Positions 1-9,592 of a DNA stretch of 64,000 nt are shown here, in pieces. Each line of letters starts with the position of its first letter. Within the stretch, counting starts at the first letter, position 1. Source of the DNA: Kosakonia arachidis. GTDB lineage: Bacteria; Pseudomonadota; Gammaproteobacteria; Enterobacterales; Enterobacteriaceae. The DNA is taken from assembly GCF_900116535.1 (NCBI RefSeq), contig NZ_FPAU01000002.1:97301-161300 (forward strand), read 5' to 3'. A program made the position numbers and the translations under genes. The notes beneath the pieces were generated by a model. It was given only the letters and a program-made list of their open reading frames with translations. It was not told the origin of the DNA and did no database searches.

Positions 1-17
1 GTCACTTCCTCAAAATA

Positions 18-94
18 TGGTGCATCCGGGAGGATTCGAACCTCCGACCGCTCGGTTCGTAGCCGAGTACTCTATCCAGCTGAGCTACGGATGC
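18..94 (-). tRNA. argV: tRNA-Arg (anticodon ACG)
   Basis: Read on the minus strand this is a complete 77-nt tRNA with CCA encoded at the 3' end. The acceptor stem pairs GCATCCG with CGGATGC. The anticodon loop reads CTACGAA, giving anticodon ACG, and the T loop is the canonical GGTTCGAATCC. It lies 4 nt from tRNA-Ser, as in the E. coli serV-argV cluster. The symbol is assigned from this synteny; further argV-type copies may lie left of the window. Confidence 0.95.
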
Positions 95-98
95 AAAA

Positions 99-191
99 TG
101 GCGGTGAGGCGGGGATTCGAACCCCGGATGCAGCTTTTGACCGCATACTCCCTTAGCAGGGGAGCGCCTTCAGCCTCTCGGCCACCTCACC
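99..191 (-). tRNA. serV: tRNA-Ser (anticodon GCT)
   Basis: A 93-nt class II tRNA on the minus strand with a long variable arm, encoded CCA and anticodon GCT inside the loop CTGCTAA. The acceptor stem is GGTGAGG paired with CCTCACC. It would be the first gene of a tRNA operon running leftward off the window, downstream of csrA, as in E. coli. Confidence 0.95.
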
Positions 192-527
192 ACACGCCTC
201 TTTCGAGTGCTTTGAAGAACTTGTTGAGAGCTCATCGTCGCTGCGTGGCGCACATATTACTTTCTGGGACTTATAAGTCAAACAATTTTTCCCGCCCCTG
301 AATCATTTGCACACTTCGCAGTCAATTAGCCTGTAAAAAGGCCAAAAAGGATGTTTTCTCAGCAGAATTTCCGCCGCTTCGCTGGAGAAAGACAGAAACA
401 AACCTGTCAGGAAAATATGCGTCTGATGCAAAAATATGCGGGGCTGAAATAAAAAGGAAACCTGGAGAGGAGAATATCTGGAGGAGGTGTTGCGTCTCGC
501 CGTGCAACCGCGAGACGCATAATAGAA
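192..527. other. Spacer between serV and csrA
   Basis: About 336 bp without a supportable gene. The ORFs that can be drawn here have no family resemblance and are shadows. It contains the hairpin at 491-519 listed separately and must carry the promoter of the leftward tRNA operon. I do not see a confident promoter match. Confidence 0.6.
491..519 (-). terminator. Hairpin just after csrA
   Basis: A perfect 10-bp inverted repeat, TGCGTCTCGC with GCGAGACGCA, separated by a 9-nt loop, sits 9 nt after the csrA stop. No T-run follows on the minus strand, so it may be a weak terminator or a 3' mRNA-stabilising stem. Confidence 0.5.
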
Positions 528-713
528 TCAGTAGTTGGACTGCTGTGATTTTTCAGCCTGGATACGCTGGTAGATCTCTTCACGGTGAACAGATACTTCT
601 TTCGGGGCATTAACGCCAATGCGCACCTGGTTACCCTTAACCCCTAAGACAGTCACAGTGACCTCATCCCCAATCATGAGGGTTTCACCAACTCGACGAG
701 TCAGAATCAGCAT
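528..713 (-). CDS. csrA: Carbon storage regulator CsrA
   Basis: This encodes a 61-residue RNA-binding protein that binds GGA motifs in mRNA leaders and controls glycogen, biofilm, motility and central carbon genes, itself titrated by CsrB/CsrC RNAs. The protein begins [18 protein letters not shown], the hallmark first beta strands of the family, and has the RNA-contacting segment [10 protein letters not shown]. Length equals that of E. coli CsrA. It sits between alaS and the serV tRNA cluster as in E. coli. The 240-bp spacer to alaS must hold its promoters. Identification is essentially certain. Confidence 0.98.
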   Translation of the reverse strand: MLILTRRVGETLMIGDEVTVTVLGVKGNQVRIGVNAPKEVSVHREEIYQRIQAEKSQQSNY

Positions 714-953
714 TCTTTGCTCCTTGAAAGATTAAAAGAGTCGGGTCTCTCTGTATCCCGGCATTATCCATCATATAACGCCAAAAAGTAAGCGATGACA
801 AACACGTAAAGTGTAAGCAGTCACGGCATCACATTCTGTTAAACGTAAGTTTAGCCGATATACACAACTTCAACCTGACTTTCTTGTTATCAATAGCGTA
901 GTGACAACAAGGCCATAATCGGTAAGATTATAGCCTGTGCATTCGCTTTGTAG

Positions 954-3584
954 TTATGACAGTTTTGCGCTTACCCAGTCTTTAACACTGGCAAGAGCAG
1001 CAGGAAGCGCAGCCGCGTCGGTACCACCGGCTTGCGCCATGTCCGGACGTCCGCCCCCTTTGCCCCCAACCTGCTGGGCAACCATACCAACCAGATCCCC
1101 TGCTTTCACACGGTCAGTCACATCCTTCGAGACTCCCGCAATCAGAGAAACTTTCCCTTCAGCCACAGTAGCAAGAACAATAACAGAAGCACCTAACTGG
1201 TTCTTCAGATCATCCACCATGGTACGCAGCATCTTCGGCTCGACGCCTGCCAGTTCGCTGACCAGCAGTTTCACACCGTTAAGGTCAATCGCTTTGCCGA
1301 ACAGGTTCGCGCTCTCCTGCGCTGCCGCCTGCTCTTTAAGCTGCTGCAACTCTTTTTCCAACTGACGCGTACGATCGACAACGGTACGTACTTTGTCACC
1401 GAGGTTCTGGCTATCGCCTTTCAGCAACTGCGCAATATCGTGCAGTTGGTCGCTCTGCGCATGCAGGCTGGCAATCGCACCTTCGCCGGTCACCGCTTCG
1501 ATACGACGCACGCCAGCGGCCGTGCCGGATTCAGACACAATGCGGAACAGACCAATATCACCGGTGCGGGAAGCGTGCGTACCGCCGCACAGTTCAGTAG
1601 AGAAATCGCCCATGCTCAGGACACGCACGCGCTCATCGTATTTCTCGCCAAACAGCGCCATCGCGCCATTCGCTTTTGCGGCTTCCAGATCCATGATGTT
1701 GGTTTCGATCGGCAGGTTACGACGAATCTGCGCATTCACCAGATCTTCCACCGCGCGGATCTCAGACGGTTTCATCGCTTCGAAATGAGAGAAGTCAAAG
1801 CGCAGTGCTTTGTCATTCACCAGCGAGCCTTTCTGCGCGACATGAGTGCCAAGGACGCTACGCAACGCAGCATGCATCAGGTGTGTGGCGGAGTGGTTCA
1901 GGCGTATGCGCTTCCGACACGCTTCGTCGACTTCCGCTTTCACGCCGTCACCCACTTTCAGGGTCCCAGTCGCCAGCTTGCCGATGTGGCCAATCGCCTG
2001 ACCATATTTCTGCGTATCCTGCACGGTAAACGCAAAATCGTTGCCTTTCAGTTCGCCTTTATCGCCAACCTGACCGCCGGACTCTGCATAGAATGGCGTT
2101 TCATCAAGCACGACAACCGCTTCCTGGCCTGCAGCAATTGCGTTTACCGGCTTGCCGTCGACAAACAGCGCAGTCACTTTGCCGTTCAGTTCAAGGTGAT
2201 CGTAGCCTTTAAATTCCGAGGCGCTATCAACGCGGATCATCGCGTTGTAGTCCGCACCAAATCCGCTGGACTCACGGGCGCGGCGGCGCTGCTCTTCCAT
2301 GGCGGCTTCAAAACCAGCTTCATCAATTTTCAGGTTACGTTCGCGGCAAACGTCCGCTGTCAAATCCATCGGAAAACCGTAGGTATCGTACAGACGGAAG
2401 ACCGTTTCGCCGTCAAGCGTATCGCCTTGCAGTTTTGCCAGCTCTTCGTCCAGCAGCGCCAGACCACGCTCCAGAGTACGGGCAAACTGCTCTTCTTCGG
2501 TTTTCAGAACCTGTTCAACCTGCGCCTGCTGGCGCTGCAGATCTTCCCCAGCAGAGCCCATCACGGCAATCAGCGGCGCAACCAGTTTATAGAAGAAAGT
2601 GTCCTTCGCGCCCAGCATATTACCGTGGCGGATAGCACGACGGATGATACGACGCAGCACGTAGCCGCGGTTTTCGTTCGATGGAATCACGCCGTCAGCA
2701 ACCAGGAACGCACAGGAGCGAATGTGGTCCGCAATAACGCGCAGGGATTTGTTGCTCAAATCCGTCGCGCCGGTCACTTTCGCTACGGCTTCGATCAGCT
2801 TAACGAACAGATCGATTTCATAGTTGGAGTTCACATGTTGCAGTACGGCGGCCACTCGTTCCAGGCCCATACCGGTATCCACTGATGGTTTCGGCAGCGG
2901 TTCAATGGTGCCATCGGCCTGGCGGTTAAACTGCATAAAGACGATGTTCCAGATTTCGATGTAACGGTCGCCGTCTTCTTCCGGACTGCCCGGAGGGCCA
3001 CCCCAGATGTGATCGCCGTGATCATAGAAAATCTCGGTACACGGACCGCACGGACCGGTATCGCCCATCTGCCAGAAGTTGTCAGACGCGTAAGCTGCGC
3101 CTTTGTTATCACCGATGCGAATAATACGCTCACGCGGGATACCGACTTCTTTTTCCCAAATTTCGTAGGCTTCATCATCCGTTTCGTACACCGTCACCCA
3201 CAGACGCTCTTTCGGCAGGTTGAACCAGTTTTCACCGGTCAGCAGTTCCCATGCGTACTGGATAGCATCATGCTTGAAGTAATCGCCGAAGCTGAAGTTG
3301 CCCAGCATTTCAAAAAAGGTGTGATGACGTGCAGTGTAACCGACGTTTTCCAGATCATTGTGTTTACCACCGGCACGGACACAACGCTGTGCCGTGGTGG
3401 CGCGGGAATAATTACGTTTGTCGAGCCCAAGGAACACATCCTTGAACTGGTTCATCCCTGCGTTGGTAAACAGCAAAGTCGGGTCGTTATTTGGCACAAG
3501 GGAGCTGCTGGCAACTACCTGATGTCCTTTGCTATGGAAAAAATCGAGAAACGCCTGACGGATCTCAGCGGTGCTCTTGCTCAT
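954..3584 (-). CDS. alaS: Alanine-tRNA ligase
   Basis: Cytoplasmic class II aminoacyl-tRNA synthetase that charges tRNA-Ala and edits mischarged Ser/Gly. The 876-residue product equals the E. coli length. Order: catalytic core (about 1-460, starting [16 protein letters not shown]), editing domain with the zinc ligand set HSATHLMH and CGGTH, then the C-Ala domain with the glycine-rich end [15 protein letters not shown]. The gene lies between recX and csrA as in E. coli. Several long ORFs on the opposite strand are shadows of its codon use. Confidence 0.99.
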   Translation of the reverse strand: MSKSTAEIRQAFLDFFHSKGHQVVASSSLVPNNDPTLLFTNAGMNQFKDVFLGLDKRNYSRATTAQRCVRAGGKHNDLENVGYTARHHTFFEMLGNFSFGDYFKHDAIQYAWELLTGENWFNLPKERLWVTVYETDDEAYEIWEKEVGIPRERIIRIGDNKGAAYASDNFWQMGDTGPCGPCTEIFYDHGDHIWGGPPGSPEEDGDRYIEIWNIVFMQFNRQADGTIEPLPKPSVDTGMGLERVAAVLQHVNSNYEIDLFVKLIEAVAKVTGATDLSNKSLRVIADHIRSCAFLVADGVIPSNENRGYVLRRIIRRAIRHGNMLGAKDTFFYKLVAPLIAVMGSAGEDLQRQQAQVEQVLKTEEEQFARTLERGLALLDEELAKLQGDTLDGETVFRLYDTYGFPMDLTADVCRERNLKIDEAGFEAAMEEQRRRARESSGFGADYNAMIRVDSASEFKGYDHLELNGKVTALFVDGKPVNAIAAGQEAVVVLDETPFYAESGGQVGDKGELKGNDFAFTVQDTQKYGQAIGHIGKLATGTLKVGDGVKAEVDEACRKRIRLNHSATHLMHAALRSVLGTHVAQKGSLVNDKALRFDFSHFEAMKPSEIRAVEDLVNAQIRRNLPIETNIMDLEAAKANGAMALFGEKYDERVRVLSMGDFSTELCGGTHASRTGDIGLFRIVSESGTAAGVRRIEAVTGEGAIASLHAQSDQLHDIAQLLKGDSQNLGDKVRTVVDRTRQLEKELQQLKEQAAAQESANLFGKAIDLNGVKLLVSELAGVEPKMLRTMVDDLKNQLGASVIVLATVAEGKVSLIAGVSKDVTDRVKAGDLVGMVAQQVGGKGGGRPDMAQAGGTDAAALPAALASVKDWVSAKLS

Positions 3585-3714
3585 AATTATCCTGAAATCA
3601 AGCTAACGAAATATGGTAACCAGCCGCCACCATGACATAGCAGACACGCCAGTTACTGGAAAAAGTGGGAATAAGATAAGTTTTCTTTAGTGCGAAGTAA
3701 AATCCCGTATGCGC

Positions 3715-4215
3715 TCAGTCGGCAAAATTTCGCCATATCTCCTGAATATCTTCCTGCAAAAAGCCACGATAGAGTAAAAAACGTTGCACTTTTACTTTTG
3801 CGACAAACTCAGTCGGCAGTGGTTCTCCATACTTACGCAGCGCCTGATCGCGGGCGCTGGCGACCCAGTCGATATCGCATTCACGCATCGCCTGCTCCAT
3901 CGCTTCCCGCGCGATCCCTTTTTGATTCACCTCCTGGCGAATACGAACAGGTCCATAGCCTTTGCGAGCCCGGCTAGCGATAAACTGACGCACGAAACGG
4001 GCATCATCGAGAAAATGGTGCTCAAGACACCACTCAACAATCTGCTCCACCTCTTCTTCCGTACAGTCGAATTCCTCTGGACCCTTTTTTCCCATTACCG
4101 GTGCCGTCAGTTTACGGCGAAACTCTTTTTCGCTGTGATCGCGCATCGCCAGAATTCGCATCGCCCGATCGCGCAAACGGGGAAGAGCAGCGCGGCGGGG
4201 AGTTTCATCAGTCAT
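3715..4215 (-). CDS. recX: RecA regulatory protein RecX
   Basis: A 166-residue protein, the usual RecX length, that binds RecA filaments and inhibits strand exchange and coprotease activity. It is almost all charged helices, with the typical tandem three-helix repeats and conserved segments such as [16 protein letters not shown] and [10 protein letters not shown]. It follows recA on the same strand after 68 bp containing a terminator hairpin, so expression is expected from recA read-through and is therefore low and SOS-linked. Confidence 0.96.
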   Translation of the reverse strand: MTDETPRRAALPRLRDRAMRILAMRDHSEKEFRRKLTAPVMGKKGPEEFDCTEEEVEQIVEWCLEHHFLDDARFVRQFIASRARKGYGPVRIRQEVNQKGIAREAMEQAMRECDIDWVASARDQALRKYGEPLPTEFVAKVKVQRFLLYRGFLQEDIQEIWRNFAD

Positions 4216-4235
4216 GGCTTATTCCTGTGGTCGCA

Positions 4236-4265
4236 GAAAAGCAAAAGGGCTGCATCAGCAGCCCT
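4236..4265 (-). terminator. recA terminator/attenuator before recX
   Basis: On the minus strand AGGGCTGC and GCAGCCCT form an 8-bp stem with a TGAT loop, followed by TTTTGCTTTT. It lies in the recA-recX gap, where E. coli also has a leaky terminator limiting recX expression. Confidence 0.85.
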
Positions 4266-4283
4266 CGATTGCGGTTCAGATTA

Positions 4284-5378
<1,095 letters not shown>

Positions 5379-5414
5379 TTACGCCCCGCGGTGAATTACT
5401 GTTCTGTTGTCGCA

Positions 5415-5442
5415 ATTATACTGTATGGTCATACAGTATCAA
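5415..5442 (-). promoter_or_regulatory. recA promoter with LexA (SOS) box
   Basis: On the minus strand the -35 TTGATA (5437-5442) and -10 TATAAT (5415-5420) are 16 bp apart. The spacer is exactly the palindrome CTGTATGACCATACAG, a consensus LexA box (5421-5436). The -35 hexamer overlaps the stop codon of pncC. Confidence 0.96.
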
Positions 5443-5936
5443 GTCTTTTGTAGAAAATGTTGCCAGAGGGTTTGCAGCGCATACGCCGTCGCCTGCCTGC
5501 GCACCGATTCGCGATCACCAGCAAAACATTCGCGCCGCGTAATCCCTTCCCCGCTGACGCTGGCAATGCCAAACCAGACGGTGCCGACGGGTTTCTCCTC
5601 ACTGCCGCCGTCCGGCCCGGCGATACCGCTGATCGAAATAGCATAATCGGCACGCGCGGCTTTCAGCGCACCAATCGCCATTTCCACCACCACCGGCTCG
5701 CTCACCGCGCCGTGCGCCTCCAGCGTGTCGGGGTGCACGCCAATCATTTGCGCTTTTGCTTCATTACTGTAGGTAACAAACCCACGTTCAAACCAGGCGG
5801 AACTGCCGGCAATGTCGGTGATGACCTTTGCAACCCAACCGCCAGTGCAGGATTCCGCAGTCGTTAGCGTTGCACCACGCGCTTTTAACACCTGCCCGAT
5901 ACGTGCGCTCAGTTGCATTAATTCAGTGTCCGTCAT
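5439..5936 (-). CDS. pncC: Nicotinamide-nucleotide amidase PncC
   Basis: Deamidates nicotinamide mononucleotide to nicotinate mononucleotide in pyridine nucleotide salvage; a stand-alone CinA C-terminal domain. The 165-residue protein starting MTDTELMQLSARIGQ has the family motifs TTAESCTGGWVAKVITDIAGSS and SGIAGPDGG. A longer frame reaching 6107 has an unrelated N-terminus and is rejected. Its stop lies against the recA promoter, the same arrangement as E. coli ygaD-recA. Confidence 0.96.
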   Translation of the reverse strand: MTDTELMQLSARIGQVLKARGATLTTAESCTGGWVAKVITDIAGSSAWFERGFVTYSNEAKAQMIGVHPDTLEAHGAVSEPVVVEMAIGALKAARADYAISISGIAGPDGGSEEKPVGTVWFGIASVSGEGITRRECFAGDRESVRRQATAYALQTLWQHFLQKT

Positions 5937-6087
5937 GATGGCTCCCGTACGCAAAAAATCGTGGCGGAAAAGATACCACTTTCCGGGCAAATGTGGGGAT
6001 GGGTTAATGAATTTACGAGGAGGCTTCCGAAAAAAGCGCGGTAGAGAAAATGGCGGCACGGAGCACAGGCCCGGCCGCCGGTCAGTT

Positions 6088-6120
6088 CGCCGGATGGTGG
6101 CTGCCACCTATCCGGTTACA
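6088..6120. repeat. REP-like palindrome
   Basis: The segment GCCGGATGGTGGCTGCCACC followed by TATCCGGTTAC fits the enterobacterial REP pattern (GCCGGATG, central GC-rich stem, ATCCGG). It folds as an imperfect hairpin with one bulged base and lies in the gap between the zinc-binding protein gene and pncC. Confidence 0.7.
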
Positions 6121-6124
6121 GAGG

Positions 6125-7006
6125 TTATTTCATGCTGTTAGCGATGGTGTCAACGTTATGGCGAAACGCTTTCTGATAGGTATCCGCCACGCCGCCTTTC
6201 GCGCTTAGCGCTTCCGGATAGAGTTCACCACCCGGCTGCGCGCCGGTCGCACTGGCGATCTGTTTTACCAGACGCGGATCGAGCTGGTTCTCCATAAACC
6301 AGACGTGAACGCCATCGGCCTTGATCTGCTTAATCAGCGAGGCCACCTGTGCAGCACTGGCTTCGCTCTCCGAGGAGATCCCTTGCGGCGCCATAAACTC
6401 GACGTTGTAGGCACGGCCGAAATAGCCGAAGGCATCGTGGCTGGTCAGCACTTTGCGTTTTGCCTGTGGAATAGCGCTGAAGCGCGCTTTCGCCCAGCTA
6501 TCCATTTGTTTTAACTCGGCGATATAATGTTGGCCGGAAGCATTGAGCGCGGCTTCATCTGCCGGATCGGCTTTCACCAGCGCGGCCAGAATATTTTGTG
6601 CATACAGCACGCCGTTGGCGGCGCTGTTCCAGGCGTGGGGATCGGTCACGGTTTTACCATCCTCTTCCAGCGTATGTGTAGATATGCCGGTTGAAGCCAC
6701 GACCAGTTTACCTTTAAAACCTGAGGCCTTCACCAACCTGTCGAGCCAGCCTTCCAGCCCTAAACCATTAACCACCACCACATCGGCTTTATTCAGCAAC
6801 GCGCTGTCTTTCGCCGAGGGTTCAAAGGTGTGCGGATCGCCATCCGGCCCAACCAGCGACGTCACTTTTACATGCTCACCACCTACTTCTTGTGTAATGT
6901 CGCCCAGAATCGAAAAACTGGTAACCACATTTAACGTTTTTGCCATCGCGCCCTGCGCCATCAAACCCAGCGCAATCGCCAGCATCACCCCTGTACGTTT
7001 CATCAA
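6125..7006 (-). CDS. Zinc ABC transporter substrate-binding protein
   Basis: Periplasmic cluster A-I metal-binding lipoprotein-like receptor of ZnuA/AztC type, 293 residues with a cleavable signal peptide (about 1-22, ending GAMA). Likely ligands are His59 in DPHTFEP, His124 in TDPHAWN and His190 in LTSHDAFGYF, plus an acidic residue near 240. The third histidine is typical of zinc binders; manganese/iron relatives usually carry Glu there. It lacks the His-rich loop of E. coli ZnuA. It is the last gene of an ATPase-permease-receptor operon behind a Zur-like box. The exact substrate is inferred. Confidence 0.85.
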   Translation of the reverse strand: MMKRTGVMLAIALGLMAQGAMAKTLNVVTSFSILGDITQEVGGEHVKVTSLVGPDGDPHTFEPSAKDSALLNKADVVVVNGLGLEGWLDRLVKASGFKGKLVVASTGISTHTLEEDGKTVTDPHAWNSAANGVLYAQNILAALVKADPADEAALNASGQHYIAELKQMDSWAKARFSAIPQAKRKVLTSHDAFGYFGRAYNVEFMAPQGISSESEASAAQVASLIKQIKADGVHVWFMENQLDPRLVKQIASATGAQPGGELYPEALSAKGGVADTYQKAFRHNVDTIANSMK

Positions 7007-7016
7007 TTTCCCCTTG

Positions 7017-7880
7017 CTACGTTAAAAGCGCACGCAGGCTTTGAGCCAGCCCGCTGCGCGTGCCAAATAAAATGGAAAAAAAGAACATTGCGCTGGCGGT
7101 CAGAACGATAGCTGGGCCAGCAGGCAGGCCCGCCGTCCACGATAAACTTAAGCCTAACCAGGCGCAGAGCGCACCGGTCACCGCCGCCAGTAGCAGCAAC
7201 GCAGGTAGCGTACGCACCCAACAGCGCGCCGCCACTGCCGGCAACATCATGACACCCACCGCCATCAACGTGCCGAGAACCTGAAACCCGGCCACCAGAT
7301 TTAATACCAGCAACGCCAGAAACAGCCCATGCAGCAATCCCGGCAAGCGGGATGCATTCACCTGCAAAAATGCACTGTCGAACGCTTCGCTGACCAGCCC
7401 GCGATAACCCATCGCTAGCACGATCAGCGTCAGGCTGGCGACACCCGCGACAAACAGCGCCGCATGACTATCCACCGCCAGAATCGAACCAAACAGCAGA
7501 TGCAACAGATCGACGTTCGAGCCACGTAACGACACCAGCGTGACACCCAGCGCCAGTGAGCCGAGATAAAAACCGGCAAAGCTGGCGTCCTCTTTCAGCG
7601 GCGTCCGGCGGCTGACCCAGCCAGCGACCAGCGCCACGGTGATGCCCGCAACGAAGCCACCAATACTCATCGCCAGCAGCGACATGCCGTTCAGTAAGTA
7701 ACCGACTGCCACACCCGGCAGAATGGCGTGCGAAAGCGCATCGCCCATCAGGCTCATTCGACGCAGCAGCAAAAAGACGCCCAGTGCCGTGGTACTGACC
7801 GAAAGCGCCAGGCAAACCACCAACGCACGACGCATAAAACCAAATTCAATAAACGGCTGGAAAAAGAGATGCCAAATCAT
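7017..7880 (-). CDS. Zinc ABC transporter permease
   Basis: A 287-residue inner-membrane permease of the ABC-3 (ZnuB/SitC-like) family with about eight hydrophobic segments; it would form the channel for the adjacent receptor. The chosen ATG (MIWHLFFQPF) overlaps the stop of the ATPase gene as ATGA, indicating translational coupling, so 7880 is preferred over the upstream TTG-type starts. Conserved features include LMGDALSHAILPGVAVGYLL, characteristic of this family. Located between the ATPase and receptor genes. Confidence 0.88.
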   Translation of the reverse strand: MIWHLFFQPFIEFGFMRRALVVCLALSVSTTALGVFLLLRRMSLMGDALSHAILPGVAVGYLLNGMSLLAMSIGGFVAGITVALVAGWVSRRTPLKEDASFAGFYLGSLALGVTLVSLRGSNVDLLHLLFGSILAVDSHAALFVAGVASLTLIVLAMGYRGLVSEAFDSAFLQVNASRLPGLLHGLFLALLVLNLVAGFQVLGTLMAVGVMMLPAVAARCWVRTLPALLLLAAVTGALCAWLGLSLSWTAGLPAGPAIVLTASAMFFFSILFGTRSGLAQSLRALLT

Positions 7881-8551
7881 GCGCTGCACACCTCAGCCGT
7901 CCTCTGAGACTGGTCGGATGCGCCCCACTGCGCGGCTTTTTCACCAAGGCGCAGGGTTTGCGGGAAGTAACGCGCTACACGTTCACTATCATGCAGCACC
8001 GCCAGAATGGTCTGCCCTTCGTGGTGCATATCAACGATTTGTTCCATCAATATCTGCGAGGTAATTTCATCAATGCCGGTGAAGGGTTCATCCAGCATGA
8101 CCAGAGGCGCGTTTTGTACCCAGATGCGGGCAAATAACATGCGCTGGAATTGCCCGCCGGAGAGCGTATCAATGGTTTCACACGCCATGGCCGTTAAGCC
8201 CACGCGTTCCAGCCCTTGCGCAACCCGCTTACGCGCATCACGATTTATGCCGCGAAACAGAGAAATACGCGGCCAACAGCCCATGCAAACCACATCCTGA
8301 ACGGTGAGCGGGAACTGCGATTCCAACGCGTGACGTTGCGCCAGCCAGCCAATTGTCGGGCGTGACGGTTGCCAGCGTAGTACGCCGCTCACCGGAGGTA
8401 AAAATCCGGCCAGCGTTTTGAGTAATGTCGATTTGCCGCAGCCGTTAGCGCCGACAATAGCGGTCATACTTCCGCGCTCCAGCGTACCGCAGAGCGCAGG
8501 GGTAATGGCCAGCCGCTCATATCCCGCCACTAAATGGTCAAGTTCGATCAT
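7877..8551 (-). CDS. Zinc ABC transporter ATP-binding protein
   Basis: A 224-residue ABC ATPase powering the metal transporter. Walker A is GANGCGKST, the signature is LSGGQFQRMLFAR, Walker B is PLVMLDEPFTG, and the switch His lies in VLHDSERV. The ATG at 8551 overlaps the TGA of a preceding 36-codon ORF; a TTG 18 nt upstream lacks a better ribosome site. The gene heads the transport trio and is expected to be Zur-controlled. Confidence 0.9.
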   Translation of the reverse strand: MIELDHLVAGYERLAITPALCGTLERGSMTAIVGANGCGKSTLLKTLAGFLPPVSGVLRWQPSRPTIGWLAQRHALESQFPLTVQDVVCMGCWPRISLFRGINRDARKRVAQGLERVGLTAMACETIDTLSGGQFQRMLFARIWVQNAPLVMLDEPFTGIDEITSQILMEQIVDMHHEGQTILAVLHDSERVARYFPQTLRLGEKAAQWGASDQSQRTAEVCSA

Positions 8552-8658
8552 GGCAACGTGACCGCCCAATCAGTCAGGAGCCAGAGCACCAGCAATAACG
8601 CGACGGCCAGCAGCAACCGGGTCGCACCAGAAAGAGAAAACAGAGTTACGGGGATCAT
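8548..8658 (-). CDS. Small membrane protein at head of zinc operon
   Basis: An ORF of 36 residues, short enough to be missed by common cut-offs. It starts with ATG 7 nt after GAGG on the minus strand and ends in an ATGA overlap with the ATPase gene. The protein opens MIPVTLFSLSG, then has one strongly hydrophobic stretch (about residues 14-28, RLLLAVALLLVLWLL) and ends TDWAVTLP. This resembles a single-pass membrane microprotein, for example an accessory subunit of the transporter. No family is recognised. Start context, coupling and composition favour a real gene, but there is no homology support. Confidence 0.6.
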   Translation of the reverse strand: MIPVTLFSLSGATRLLLAVALLLVLWLLTDWAVTLP

Positions 8659-8671
8659 CGACACGCCTCAA

Positions 8672-8715
8672 AAATGTTATAACATAACAATAAACATTCA
8701 TGGCGTTAATGTAAA
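8672..8715 (-). promoter_or_regulatory. Promoter with Zur-like box for zinc operon
   Basis: On the minus strand TTTACA (8710-8715) and TATTGT (8687-8692) are 17 bp apart, a good sigma70 promoter. The -10 is overlapped by the palindromic TTATGTTATAACATTT (8672-8692 region), which closely matches the enterobacterial Zur box core ATGTTATANNATAACAT. Binding of zinc-loaded Zur here would block initiation. The site is 14 bp ahead of the small ORF. Confidence 0.8.
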
Positions 8716-8791
8716 TGCAGAGGCGAAACGGGAGTGCATCGAAATGTTTCAGATTCTCCTCCTGCGGGCGCTGTCAGAGGCGTAACACAGG

Positions 8792-8857
8792 ACGGATGGG
8801 GAAAAGTTTCAAAAAAATCCCCGACGACCACATCAGGGATTTGAGTATAAGAAACAG
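8792..8857 (-). terminator. Duplicate copy of the mltB terminator (left copy)
   Basis: This 66-bp segment matches 16102-16168 with four substitutions and one indel. On the minus strand it contains a 10-bp stem, AAATCCCTGA with TCGGGGATTT (one G-T pair), an 8-nt loop and seven T residues: a strong intrinsic terminator. Here it closes the sugar operon ending with the lyxose isomerase gene at 8906. Hairpin at 8815-8842. Confidence 0.88.
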
Positions 8858-8905
8858 AAAAAGGAGAGGGAAAAAACGCGCTGTTCACATAAGCTACCGT
8901 TCATG

Positions 8906-9592
8906 TCACGTCACATTCAATCGATAATATTCGTTGCATAACAACCACTTAAATGTGACATCCTCCTCAACGGCCGGAAAACGCCTGCCGGGTTCGAGGA
9001 AATGGTTATCGCGCTTATCGTCATTCACCATCGAAATCTCCCAACCGAGCACAAGCGCTTTCTCGGCCCAGAAACGGTGATACAAGCGCGGCGGCAGACA
9101 CACCCCCTGCCCCGGTTTTAACACCAGCGTCTCGCCGGGCTTAAACGTACGTTTCCGCCCGTCTACGCTCACTTCAACCGTGCGCCGCTCGTCGAACAGC
9201 GCCTCATCCTTCACCCAGCCGAGCTGCATACACAAATCGCCACGGCCCCGGTTCAGAATGTCTTTCATCTTATGGGTATGAAAATGCCACGGCGTCTGCT
9301 GCTCCTGCTGAATTTGCAGCATCTTTTCGGCGTACGGCTTCGGGTATGCGCTCGAATTCAGTGCGCCGTTACGCAACGTCAGCAGCGTCAGGCCAATCTT
9401 GCCGAAATCACCCCGGCCAAAATCGGTGATATCCCAGCCCAACTGCAGATCCAGCACTTCTCTCCACTCCCCCAGCGGCTGCTTTCGCCAGGCATCGGCG
9501 GTAAAAAACGCAAACTCCGGCAAGCACACCCGGAACGTCTCGGCGATGGCATGAGCTTTATCAACGGCATAGTTAATCTGTGAACGTTTCAT
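8906..9592 (-). CDS. D-lyxose ketol-isomerase
   Basis: Cupin-fold, metal-dependent sugar isomerase of the family whose characterised members interconvert D-lyxose with D-xylulose and D-mannose with D-fructose. The 228-residue protein has the metal-binding pattern TPWHFHTHKMKDILNRGRGD and the later PPRLYHRFWAE, both typical of the family. It is the final gene of the sugar operon and overlaps the kinase gene by 4 nt. True substrate here is unknown; a hexose or pentose ketose-aldose step is expected. Confidence 0.88.
   Translation of the reverse strand: MKRSQINYAVDKAHAIAETFRVCLPEFAFFTADAWRKQPLGEWREVLDLQLGWDITDFGRGDFGKIGLTLLTLRNGALNSSAYPKPYAEKMLQIQQEQQTPWHFHTHKMKDILNRGRGDLCMQLGWVKDEALFDERRTVEVSVDGRKRTFKPGETLVLKPGQGVCLPPRLYHRFWAEKALVLGWEISMVNDDKRDNHFLEPGRRFPAVEEDVTFKWLLCNEYYRLNVT

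Noticed and set aside
1440-2885. Long plus-strand ORF (481 codons) opposite alaS
   Set aside because: It lies antisense to the well-conserved alaS gene, has no recognisable family features and starts without a ribosome site. It is a codon-usage shadow.
5439-6107. 222-residue version of PncC
   Set aside because: The extra N-terminus is basic and unlike the family; start at 5936 gives the standard 165 residues.
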